Source: JAUICS01 sp964384335 (GTDB taxonomy: Bacteria; Pseudomonadota; Alphaproteobacteria; Micavibrionales; Micavibrionaceae). Taken from it: 64,000 bases of DNA. Below, piece by piece: positions 15,775 to 23,755 of the stretch. The DNA lies in NCBI GenBank assembly GCA_964384335.1, contig CAYLKN010000002.1:1-64000 (forward strand), in the 5' to 3' direction. The position numbers and the translations under genes are program-made. The stretch's first letter is position 1. Every line of letters begins with the position of its first letter. A model generated the notes under the pieces. That model was not told the origin of the DNA, did no database searches, and was given only the letters and a program-made list of their open reading frames with translations.

Positions 15775-17025
15775 CGGCTTCCTGTAGAAATCAAAAGACA
15801 ACGATTTGGTTGCCCCTGTTCCAACCCCTCTGGGCACGGCCTGCAGCCTTGGTTCATTGCCCGCACCGCAAGCATCCGTGACATAATCGCCTCCATAAAA
15901 CGCAATGCGCACCCTTACGGGATCCGGACTGTCCAGGCTGAAATCAATCAGACCGCTCTCACTTTGCACAGGGCCGGAATTGGCACAGGTTGCACTGTTG
16001 AAAACAACTTTACGGGAATTGTAATCATCACTGCCCACTTCAATTTCAATAGTTCCGTACTGGGATTCCTGAGGATAATTAAACTGTAAAAACCCGCTCC
16101 AATGCACAAGATAATCACCGGCCGGTAATGGATCGCCGATTGTCTTCACATCCTGCCATCCTGAACGGCAGACGGCGAAGGGTGTGGTGCAATTCACACC
16201 AAACGCAGTATCAATGTCAACAGTATCAACGCGTCTGTAACTCGGGTCCAGACAATCCTCACTGTCCGAGTCCGGATGGGCAGGCGCATAAAGCATGCCG
16301 CGGTTACCGCAGCGGGGCTGGTTTAACGATCCGACGAAAGACTGATAATGGATTACGTCATCATAAAGCTGTAAACCGCTTCTGCGGGATGACGATATAA
16401 AAACGGCATCGTTGTCACAGTTTTCACCTTCCACTTCACCGACAAGACACTCATTCGAGGAAGATTGCCCGAATTTGGTAAAGGCCCCCGCCCCATTCGG
16501 CCCGTGACTTAAAATAACATAATGCGCGTTACCGGGTATTGATGTTACGGAATTGTTATCTGCGTCCTCAATAAATATGGCGCCTGAATCATTATCGAAT
16601 GACATGTCATTAGTCAAAGGAACACTGACGGCGAATGTGAATTTGTTTCCCCATCCGTCGGCGATATATTTAAAGGGGATATTCAATGTCTTTACGGGGA
16701 TTGCGCCTATCCTCACAGCCTCTCCGTCCCGTCCGGTCAGTGTCTCCTCAACGCCGGGAGGCGGAGGAGACGCACAATCCGTTGCCTCGCCGTAACCCGA
16801 ATCCGACTTTGCCAGATTCATTTCCGCCGGACAGGGGTAAGCGTCATTATCAAGCACATAGTTTTCAAGCGCATCTTTTACTTTCTCCATATGCCGGTCG
16901 GTTATATCCATCTGATAACTCTGCAACACAGGCTCCATAACCCTCATTATCATAGCCGTCAGTAACCCCAGAATAAGAATAACGACCGCTATTTCGACAA
17001 GCGTAAAACCGTTTTTATAAGTCAT
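15763..17025 (-). CDS. Large pilin-like surface protein
   Basis: The 420-residue protein starts with a type IV prepilin signal: MTYKNG then FTLVEIAVVILILGLL, with cleavage after G6 and the assembly Glu at mature position 5. A long ectodomain follows, about three times a normal pilin. It opens with a pilin-like helix and YPCPAE, and later shows CGNRGMLYAP (239-247), GDYLVHWSG and a set of spaced cysteines. The same motifs occur in the product of 17123-19378, so the two are paralogues. It would sit in the inner membrane or in a pseudopilus-like fibre after prepilin peptidase processing. No pilus assembly genes are in the window. Confidence 0.8.
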   Translation of the reverse strand: MTYKNGFTLVEIAVVILILGLLTAMIMRVMEPVLQSYQMDITDRHMEKVKDALENYVLDNDAYPCPAEMNLAKSDSGYGEATDCASPPPPGVEETLTGRDGEAVRIGAIPVKTLNIPFKYIADGWGNKFTFAVSVPLTNDMSFDNDSGAIFIEDADNNSVTSIPGNAHYVILSHGPNGAGAFTKFGQSSSNECLVGEVEGENCDNDAVFISSSRRSGLQLYDDVIHYQSFVGSLNQPRCGNRGMLYAPAHPDSDSEDCLDPSYRRVDTVDIDTAFGVNCTTPFAVCRSGWQDVKTIGDPLPAGDYLVHWSGFLQFNYPQESQYGTIEIEVGSDDYNSRKVVFNSATCANSGPVQSESGLIDFSLDSPDPVRVRIAFYGGDYVTDACGAGNEPRLQAVPRGVGTGATKSLSFDFYRKPQTF

Positions 17026-17122
17026 TATTGTGCTGTCCCAAAGAATAAAAACAGAAAATAGTTTAGCAGATTTTTAGAATTTTCTCATCCGAAGTCATAA
17101 GCATACCAAGCTTAATATAATT

Positions 17123-19378
17123 TTAATCAATCCAACCCGATCCGTCGTGTTTTATATTGCATCCCGTGTTTAGTGGAATAATATTTTCAAGTTTTGACGT
17201 GCCCGCAAAATGCGTCAGATGCGCATAACAACATTTACCATATGATTGAACCGTGCATTCCTGGTCAAACTTGTCCTCCAGATAATCTATTGAACCTTTA
17301 TCAAGCGTTGCCTTTAACAAATACATCCATGTGTCTGCCTGGCTGTATCCCACTCCTTGCGTATTTACAGAGATACTTCCGGGGCCTGTTTCTATTGCAC
17401 TGATATATTCAAGACTTTTCTTTGTATTGGCCTGATCGCTATTCGGGATTCCTGTAACTTCTATCTCCCCTCTGTTTGACGATGGAAAATTAGGTTCCCC
17501 ATTTAACAGGAAAAAATAAGAGCCCTTCGGAAAATCATAAACGCTGCCCTTCTTATGAAAAAAACGTTCATCCTTATCCAGATGGACTGCGAACACTTCA
17601 GTCCCTCTTATCCCCAGAGAGGCCGACGGCGTTTTGATATCATAATTCGGGTCAGACGTACCGTAAGGATCTTTTTTGATTAGACCGCTTAAAAAATAAA
17701 ACATGCCCCTGACCAGAGTAACGTCAAGTTTGCCGTCACCCGTTGAAGGCTGATAGTAATATTCATTTAAGTCGAATTCGGTCCCTCCCGAAATGTAAAA
17801 TGTCGTCTGATCCGGGAACTTCAGGCTTGCTCCGCCTCCTTCCCCGACGATAATACGGTCACCGCCCTGCAAAACGTCACCTTCGCCTGCCAGGAAGTCC
17901 TCCTGGCCGTTCCGCCGCACTGTAACCCGTCCCTCAATTTGCTGCATGGAGGCCGTGACAAATGTATCATCTTCAATAGTAACTTCAGGATTACTGATCA
18001 CTTCCGAAGGATCTGTTCCGCCATTGTTGTTCTGTCCGCCACCCGGTTCCTTATTATTGTTGTTACCATTTTTTGGATTTTCCTCGTCATTATTTTGTGC
18101 ATTTTGAGATACCCCCGTGTAATCCTTTCCGCCATCCCGTTTAAGAATATTGAAATAAGCGGATTTATTGGCCGCGGGCAGAATTCCTTCACCTTGTTTA
18201 TAAAATGCAAAACGGCTGTTCCCCGGACATGAAGGTCCGCCCCCGCCGTAAAAAAGCTGGCGGACCTGCAGTTTCGCCGTTGTGTTCGTCGCCAGGGAAA
18301 CCAGACCATTTTCGTTCTGCGGCGTTGTCTGGACATCGCATTGATTTCCGTTAACCACTATTTTCTCGGATCTTTGATCTTCGTCACCAAGTCTGAATTC
18401 AAGAACGGCGTACTGGCCCTGACGGGGATTTTCATAGCGGAAAGACGCGTTCCAGTCGATCAGGTAGTCTCCTTTGTCCAGAATAGCCAGATCAATCCAG
18501 CTTCCTTCGCAGAATGTGCCTGTCTGCATACATTCGACATTGTATTCGTCATCGAACTGTATAGCCTGATGGGAGCGATAACTGGATACGTTGAGGCAGT
18601 CGTCATTATCGGCACCTGCGTTATTGGGTGCATACAGCATCCCCTTAAACCCGCATTTTGCGCTGGCTGTACTTGGTTCCTGCATGGAATACAACAACTG
18701 GTCGTCATAAAAAGATGCACTGTTCATATTGAGCGCATGTTCGCCATCGACAAATTCGGCATCCAGATCACAGTTTTCACCGTCTTTTTTTGAAGTATCA
18801 CAATCCGACAGACTGCCTGTAGCGGTTGAAACAATAGTATAAAGTGCCTTATCGGTGCGCAGACTGCCGTCGTTATTAAGAATGGATATCGCGCCTCCAT
18901 CATTGCTGTAACTTGCTTCTTCGGTTAATTGTTCCGTCACCGCATAGATAATTTTTTTTCCTTTATGATCGTATAAAAAATCACCTTTTAAATTCATACT
19001 GTAAACCGGAAGCACTCCGGTCCTGACAACAAGTCCGTCCCGTCCGGCGGATTCAGTGAGTGAGGAGCACGGAACAGACTTTCCAAATCCCGGATCACCC
19101 GCCTTCGAATCAGGATCCGCAGGGCAAGGAAGGCGTCCTTCACGCTCCACATAATGGGCGAATGCGTTTTGCATTTCTGAAAGCCTTGCTTCACTGTACA
19201 AAGCGATTTTATCTTTATTCAGGGCTGGACTGCCAAATATTACCGGATTTACAAATTTAAGAAAGCCTCCGAAAAACAAACTGCTCAGAAGCACAATAAT
19301 GGTCATATATGTTAAGGCGGACCCTTTATCCGAAAGCAAAATTATTTTCATACTTTTTTTGATATTTAGACTTTTCAC
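17123..19378 (-). CDS. Pilin-like ectodomain fused to a FecR domain
   Basis: The 751-residue protein has four parts. A hydrophobic anchor (about 22-45) follows KGSALTYM, which looks like a decayed prepilin site with no Glu at position +5. The ectodomain (about 55-415) is shared with the neighbouring 420-residue protein: LPCPAD, CGFKGMLYAP, GDYLIDWN, QGQYAVLEF. An Asn/Gly/Glu-rich linker follows (about 425-460). Then comes a FecR domain (about 478-600) with VTVRRNGQ, GDRIIVGEGGGASLKFPD and TPSASLGIRGTEVFAV. The Cys-rich tail is not recognised. It lies 97 bp upstream of the 420-residue gene on the same strand, so one transcript is likely. Confidence 0.8.
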   Translation of the reverse strand: MKSLNIKKSMKIILLSDKGSALTYMTIIVLLSSLFFGGFLKFVNPVIFGSPALNKDKIALYSEARLSEMQNAFAHYVEREGRLPCPADPDSKAGDPGFGKSVPCSSLTESAGRDGLVVRTGVLPVYSMNLKGDFLYDHKGKKIIYAVTEQLTEEASYSNDGGAISILNNDGSLRTDKALYTIVSTATGSLSDCDTSKKDGENCDLDAEFVDGEHALNMNSASFYDDQLLYSMQEPSTASAKCGFKGMLYAPNNAGADNDDCLNVSSYRSHQAIQFDDEYNVECMQTGTFCEGSWIDLAILDKGDYLIDWNASFRYENPRQGQYAVLEFRLGDEDQRSEKIVVNGNQCDVQTTPQNENGLVSLATNTTAKLQVRQLFYGGGGPSCPGNSRFAFYKQGEGILPAANKSAYFNILKRDGGKDYTGVSQNAQNNDEENPKNGNNNNKEPGGGQNNNGGTDPSEVISNPEVTIEDDTFVTASMQQIEGRVTVRRNGQEDFLAGEGDVLQGGDRIIVGEGGGASLKFPDQTTFYISGGTEFDLNEYYYQPSTGDGKLDVTLVRGMFYFLSGLIKKDPYGTSDPNYDIKTPSASLGIRGTEVFAVHLDKDERFFHKKGSVYDFPKGSYFFLLNGEPNFPSSNRGEIEVTGIPNSDQANTKKSLEYISAIETGPGSISVNTQGVGYSQADTWMYLLKATLDKGSIDYLEDKFDQECTVQSYGKCCYAHLTHFAGTSKLENIIPLNTGCNIKHDGSGWID

Positions 19379-19479
19379 ATCTTTTAATTATTCATTTTAA
19401 TTTAAAAGCATACAAATTAATTTTCACACATATTACACAATATGTAAAATTTTTTAGATTTTTCTAAAATTGTATATAA

Positions 19480-19506
19480 AAAAAGCTGCCTCAACGGCAG
19501 CTTTTT
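19480..19506 (-). terminator. Rho-independent terminator
   Basis: AAAAAGCTGCC and GGCAGCTTTTT form a perfect 11-bp stem around a five-base loop (TCAAC). The T-run on either side makes it usable on both strands. On the minus strand it lies 20 bp after the DUF4168-type gene and before the pilin/FecR gene, so it isolates the two transcripts. Confidence 0.9.
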
Positions 19507-19525
19507 AATGGAGGTGATTGAAATA

Positions 19526-19921
19526 TTAGTTTTCGAAACGGGATTTTATACGCTCAGCGAGTTGTTCGTTATTCTGGGCTTCCCTGCTCAGCTGATTATA
19601 TTCTTCAACTGTGATGCCTTCGGTTTTCTGAACGGCTGAAAGCATCTGATTCTGCATATCCTTAAGCATGGTTTCGCGTCTGGCTTTATCCTGGGTGTTT
19701 TGAATCTGTGGAACCATTTCCTGCTTAATTGACATGACTTTTTTTGCAGATGCCACGTAAGCGTCCAGGGTCTGATCATTATAAGACGTAGTGGCCGCCG
19801 CGCCCTGCTGGCCATACCCGGACTGTTGATTTTGCTGCGCCTGCGCATTGGCGGCATAGCCGGAAATCACTGATAAAGACAGGAGAACTGAAAAAACCTG
19901 GAATAATCTTAAAGCTGTCAT
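19526..19921 (-). CDS. DUF4168-type exported protein
   Basis: The 131-residue protein has a signal peptide (MTALRLFQVFSVLLSLSVIS, cleavage likely near ANAQA), a Gln/Gly-rich linker, then a helical domain with LDAYVASAKKVMSIKQEMVP and EGITVEEYNQLSREAQNNEQ. That C-terminal pattern is typical of DUF4168, whose role is unknown. The ATG at 19921 is chosen because AAGGAG stands seven bases before it; an upstream ATG at 19969 has no such site. A strong terminator follows. Confidence 0.75.
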   Translation of the reverse strand: MTALRLFQVFSVLLSLSVISGYAANAQAQQNQQSGYGQQGAAATTSYNDQTLDAYVASAKKVMSIKQEMVPQIQNTQDKARRETMLKDMQNQMLSAVQKTEGITVEEYNQLSREAQNNEQLAERIKSRFEN

Positions 19922-20054
19922 AAAAACTCCTTCACTTGTTTGGTTAAATAACTCATTACACCCAAACATATCTTTCCGTCGTTTGAAAGGGCGCGGCTAA
20001 AAAAGTTTTGTAAAATTATAAGTATTGAACTCTGAATCCGGATATAAATGGCGT

Positions 20055-21626
20055 CTAAGCCATTTTTTGATCCAAAACGTCTCTGATTTTCTGCATAAGG
20101 TTATTGTTTTGATAAGGCTTGCTTATAATCTCGAAACTCCCTTCAATTAAACCGTAATCCGGCAGACTTTGTTTTGTGAAACCTGTTGTAAATAATACAT
20201 TAATGTCCGGATTTAAAGCCAGAGCCCTTGCTGCGGTTTGTATCCCGTTCATATCGCCTGGCATGGATATGTCCGTAAACAAAAGATCAATATTCGATCC
20301 ATCCCGCTTAACAATATTCAATGCCTCCGATCCATTGGTTGCCTCAATTACATTATACCCTTTTGACCGGAGCATATTGGATGTCAGTTTCAGAATTTCC
20401 GTCTCATCCTCAACCACAAGGATTGTTTCTTCCCCTCCCGCTGCTTCTTTCATCTGGAATACATGATGGTTCTTTTTCGCCTCGATTGTTGTTCTTGGAA
20501 TGTAAATCCGGAAACTGGTGCCTTTGCCTCTTTCGGAATAGACATGGATGTATCCGCCGGATTCTTTTACAAGACCATAAACCATACTCAGACCCAGCCC
20601 GGTTCCCTTATCGACATCCTTTGTCGTGAAAAACGGATCAAAAATTTTATCGCATGTTTCTTCGTCCATACCTTGGCCGTTGTCAGAAACGGTCAACAAG
20701 ACATATTCGCCGGCAGGGATGTCGGACATATCCGGCAACCAGTCATTTTCGACGACCATATTTTCAATTTCAAACGTTAACTTACCGCCGTTCGGCATGG
20801 CATCCCTGGCATTAACAGCCATATTTATAATGGCATGCTCAAATTGCGCCTGATCAATTAAAACCGGCCATAAATCGTCGTGCGCATGTATATTTATTTC
20901 AATGGTTTCCCCCAGCGTGCTTTTTAAAAAGCCTTTAATTTCATCCAGCATAACCTCAAGCTTCAAAGCCATTGGATCAAGTGAACGCAACCGGGAAAAC
21001 ATCATGAGACGTTTGATCAGATCCACTCCGCGGTTTGTCGCCCGTTTTATTGCATCCGCACTCTGAACCGCAGTCTTTATATCGGTCGGGATATCGGACA
21101 GGCATTCATCAAGAAGGCGCGTATGGCCGAGAATAATCGTCAGAATATTGTTAAAATCATGGGCTATACCCCCCGTAAGCTGCCCAATGGCTTCCATTTT
21201 CTGTGTATGAAGAAGTTGCTTCTTTGCATGGTTGCGCGTTTTTCTGAGGTCATACAACTCCTTTGCTTTTTGCATTGCAATTGTAAGCGTATCTCTGGAT
21301 ACCATGTCTTTTAAAATATAATCCATCGCGCCATAGCGCATGGCGTCACCCATTGCAGATTCACTTTCGCGACGCGTCATCATGATCACCGGTCCGGCAA
21401 CCATGGATGTTTCCTGATTAAAAATCTGTTTCAAAAGGGTTATTCCATCCCCGTCCTTCAGATGGTAGTCCAGAAAAATAAAATCATAGGATTGTGTTTC
21501 GATTTTTTCCAGACCACCGAGCACCGAATTTTCAACGTCAAATACAATATCCGAACCGGATTTGGGGATACACCGTTTTACCTCGTCAGAAACGTTCTTG
21601 TCGCCTGCAACAATTATAATTCTCAT
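20055..21626 (-). CDS. Hybrid histidine kinase, REC-HisKA-HATPase-REC
   Basis: The cytoplasmic kinase has about 523 residues and no membrane segment. Domains in order: a receiver (about 1-125, phospho-Asp in FIFLDYHLKDGDG), HisKA with the phospho-His in GQLTGGIAHDFNNIL, HATPase with NMAVNARDAMPNGG and GTGLGLSMVYGL, then a second receiver (about 395-520) with LLFTDISMPGDMNG. A kinase fed by its own N-terminal receiver acts as a relay within a larger phosphorelay. It is divergent from a stand-alone receiver gene at 21773, the obvious candidate partner. The start MRIIIVAGDKN is chosen; an in-frame ATG lies 12 bases upstream. Confidence 0.9.
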   Translation of the reverse strand: MRIIIVAGDKNVSDEVKRCIPKSGSDIVFDVENSVLGGLEKIETQSYDFIFLDYHLKDGDGITLLKQIFNQETSMVAGPVIMMTRRESESAMGDAMRYGAMDYILKDMVSRDTLTIAMQKAKELYDLRKTRNHAKKQLLHTQKMEAIGQLTGGIAHDFNNILTIILGHTRLLDECLSDIPTDIKTAVQSADAIKRATNRGVDLIKRLMMFSRLRSLDPMALKLEVMLDEIKGFLKSTLGETIEINIHAHDDLWPVLIDQAQFEHAIINMAVNARDAMPNGGKLTFEIENMVVENDWLPDMSDIPAGEYVLLTVSDNGQGMDEETCDKIFDPFFTTKDVDKGTGLGLSMVYGLVKESGGYIHVYSERGKGTSFRIYIPRTTIEAKKNHHVFQMKEAAGGEETILVVEDETEILKLTSNMLRSKGYNVIEATNGSEALNIVKRDGSNIDLLFTDISMPGDMNGIQTAARALALNPDINVLFTTGFTKQSLPDYGLIEGSFEIISKPYQNNNLMQKIRDVLDQKMA

Positions 21627-21772
21627 TCCACACACCACATTTACTTAATTACAGTTGCATACTATGCTATAATAAAATTTTTAGTGTGTATTAGCAAAAT
21701 ATTAATTAAAATTATATATTATTAATTATGGTAATTAAAAATTGCTGATTGCGGTAGTGGGTCGTGGGGAAA

Positions 21773-22186
21773 ATGAAAAAAGTACTCGTAATAGACGACG
21801 AAATTGAGATACAGGCACTTATTGCCAATTTTTTAAGAAATTACGGAGTCCATGTTGAAGCCTATGCCAACGGGCTGCAGGCAAGCAAGAAAATCAAAAT
21901 CCGGAACTACGACCTTATTATTACTGATTTGAAAATGCCGGAGGAAGATGGCTTCAGCATCGTTTACAAGGCGCGGTACATATGGCCAAACACCAGGAAA
22001 ACTCCGATAATTATCATTACCGGAGCCGGAAAAGAAGCCCATTTTGAAATCATGAACTGTAATCTCGACCAACACAGAATGAAAATTCTGAAAAAACCTT
22101 TTGAAATGGAAAAACTACTTGAGGCGGTATGTGAAGCCTTCCATCTTGAATATGACAAGATAAAAGATTCAATGATTATTGCATAA
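21773..22186 (+). CDS. Single-domain response regulator
   Basis: About 137 residues form one CheY-like receiver with no output domain. The acidic pair is in VLVIDDEIEI, the phospho-Asp in LIITDLKMPEEDG, the Thr in IIIITGAGKE and the Lys in LKKPFEME. It is divergently placed from the hybrid kinase gene and upstream of glnA (121 bp gap). It could pass phosphate between the kinase and another protein. The ATG at 21773 begins the conserved MKKVLVIDDE; a GTG nine bases upstream is in frame. Confidence 0.88.
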   Translation: MKKVLVIDDEIEIQALIANFLRNYGVHVEAYANGLQASKKIKIRNYDLIITDLKMPEEDGFSIVYKARYIWPNTRKTPIIIITGAGKEAHFEIMNCNLDQHRMKILKKPFEMEKLLEAVCEAFHLEYDKIKDSMIIA

Positions 22187-22307
22187 ACCGGCTTGAGACA
22201 GTGAAATTATTTTACTTGTCTATAACTTGCATGAGAGTCATAGACATTCAAACCTTTTCCATGGTTAGAATAAATAAATTTTATATCACAGTTCTTCTGG
22301 AGGATTT

Positions 22308-23738
22308 ATGGATTCCTTTCCCATTTCATCAAAAAACACTTCTGAATTTGTTAAATTGCTTAAGGAGCATGATATACAAAATATGGACTGTAATTTTACA
22401 GATATAAGAGGAAAACTTCAGCACACTACTCAGGATATATCATCCGTAGACGAAACCCTTCTGAAGGAAGGCATATTTTTCGACGGGTCCTCGATTGCCG
22501 GATGGAAAAATATAGACGAGTCCGATATGAATTTGCGCTTTGATCTGGGCCGCATTGCCCCCGACCCCTTTACTGCGCAACCGACGGTCAAAATCTTCTG
22601 TGATGTTTACGAACCCAAAAATAATCAGCCTTATCAGCGGGATCCGCGCTCGATTGCCAAGAAAGCCGAAAAATACCTCGTTGAGACCGGAATTGCAGAC
22701 CGGTCGTATTTCGGTCCCGAAGCCGAATTTTTTATTTTCGATGATGTCCGACACAGTGTCGATATGAATAAAGTCGGTTATGAGATCGACAGTGAGGAAG
22801 GCCCTTATAACAGCGGACGCCAATATAACCAGGGAAACATGGGCCACCGTCCAGGGGTGAAAGGCGGTTATTTTCCGGAAGCCCCGGTTGACAGCCTTGC
22901 CGATATCAGGGCGGAAATGCTGACCGTCATGGCACAGATGGGCCTGAAAGTTGAAAAACATCACCATGAGGTGGCGCCGGGCCAATGCGAACTCGGATTT
23001 CGTTTCGACACGCTGACCAAAGTTGCCGACAATTTGCAAATCTATAAACACTGCGTTTTTAATGTGGCTCACAGCTACGGGAAAACAGCCACTTTTATGC
23101 CCAAGCCCGTTTACGGGGACAACGGTTCAGGCATGCATGTGCATCAGTCACTCTGGAAAGGCGAAAAAAACCTGTTCGCGGGCGAAGAGTATGCCGGACT
23201 CTCCGAAACATGCCTGTTTTACATCGGCGGCATAATGAAACATGCCCGGTCACTGAACGCCTTTACCAATCCGACAACAAACAGTTACAAACGTCTTGTT
23301 CCGGGTTATGAGGCCCCGGTCGTTATGGCCTATTCAGCCCGCAATCGTTCCGCCGCCTGCCGTATTCCATATACATTGTCTCCTCAGGCCAAGCGGATAG
23401 AACTGCGTTTTCCTGATCCAACCGCCAATCCTTACCTGGCTTTCAGCGCAATGCTTATGGCCGGACTTGACGGTATCAAAAACAAAATTCATCCGGGTGA
23501 GGCAGTTGAGAAAAACCTTTACAACCTCCCCCAAGATGAACTCAGCAAGTATCCTCACGTCTGCAATTCGCTCAGGCGGGCTTTGGAAACACTCCGGGAA
23601 GAACATGAATTTCTGCTTCAGGGGGATGTCTTTACAAAAGACATGATCGAAGGATACATCAATCTCAAAATGGAAGAGGTGGAGTATTATGAAACCATGC
23701 CCCACCCCGTTGAATTCCAGATGTATTATTCCTGCTGA
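22308..23738 (+). CDS. glnA: Glutamine synthetase, type I
   Basis: The enzyme makes glutamine from glutamate, ammonia and ATP. The 476 residues are full length. FDGSSIAGW, FGPEAEFFIFD, GDNGSGMHVHQS and the NRSAACRIP loop are all present, and Y405 in EKNLYNLP is the usual adenylylation site, so control by GlnE-type modification is expected. TCTGGAGG stands before the ATG at good spacing. No glnB is adjacent, unlike in many alphaproteobacteria. I saw no convincing sigma-54 site upstream. Confidence 0.96.
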   Translation: MDSFPISSKNTSEFVKLLKEHDIQNMDCNFTDIRGKLQHTTQDISSVDETLLKEGIFFDGSSIAGWKNIDESDMNLRFDLGRIAPDPFTAQPTVKIFCDVYEPKNNQPYQRDPRSIAKKAEKYLVETGIADRSYFGPEAEFFIFDDVRHSVDMNKVGYEIDSEEGPYNSGRQYNQGNMGHRPGVKGGYFPEAPVDSLADIRAEMLTVMAQMGLKVEKHHHEVAPGQCELGFRFDTLTKVADNLQIYKHCVFNVAHSYGKTATFMPKPVYGDNGSGMHVHQSLWKGEKNLFAGEEYAGLSETCLFYIGGIMKHARSLNAFTNPTTNSYKRLVPGYEAPVVMAYSARNRSAACRIPYTLSPQAKRIELRFPDPTANPYLAFSAMLMAGLDGIKNKIHPGEAVEKNLYNLPQDELSKYPHVCNSLRRALETLREEHEFLLQGDVFTKDMIEGYINLKMEEVEYYETMPHPVEFQMYYSC

Positions 23739-23755
23739 TAACAAATTTACAGGAA

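Noticed and set aside
22187..22307. Possible sigma-54 promoter before glnA (TTG...TTGCA near 22217-22235)
   Set aside because: The GG of the minus-24 element is missing and the spacing is off, so it does not meet the consensus.
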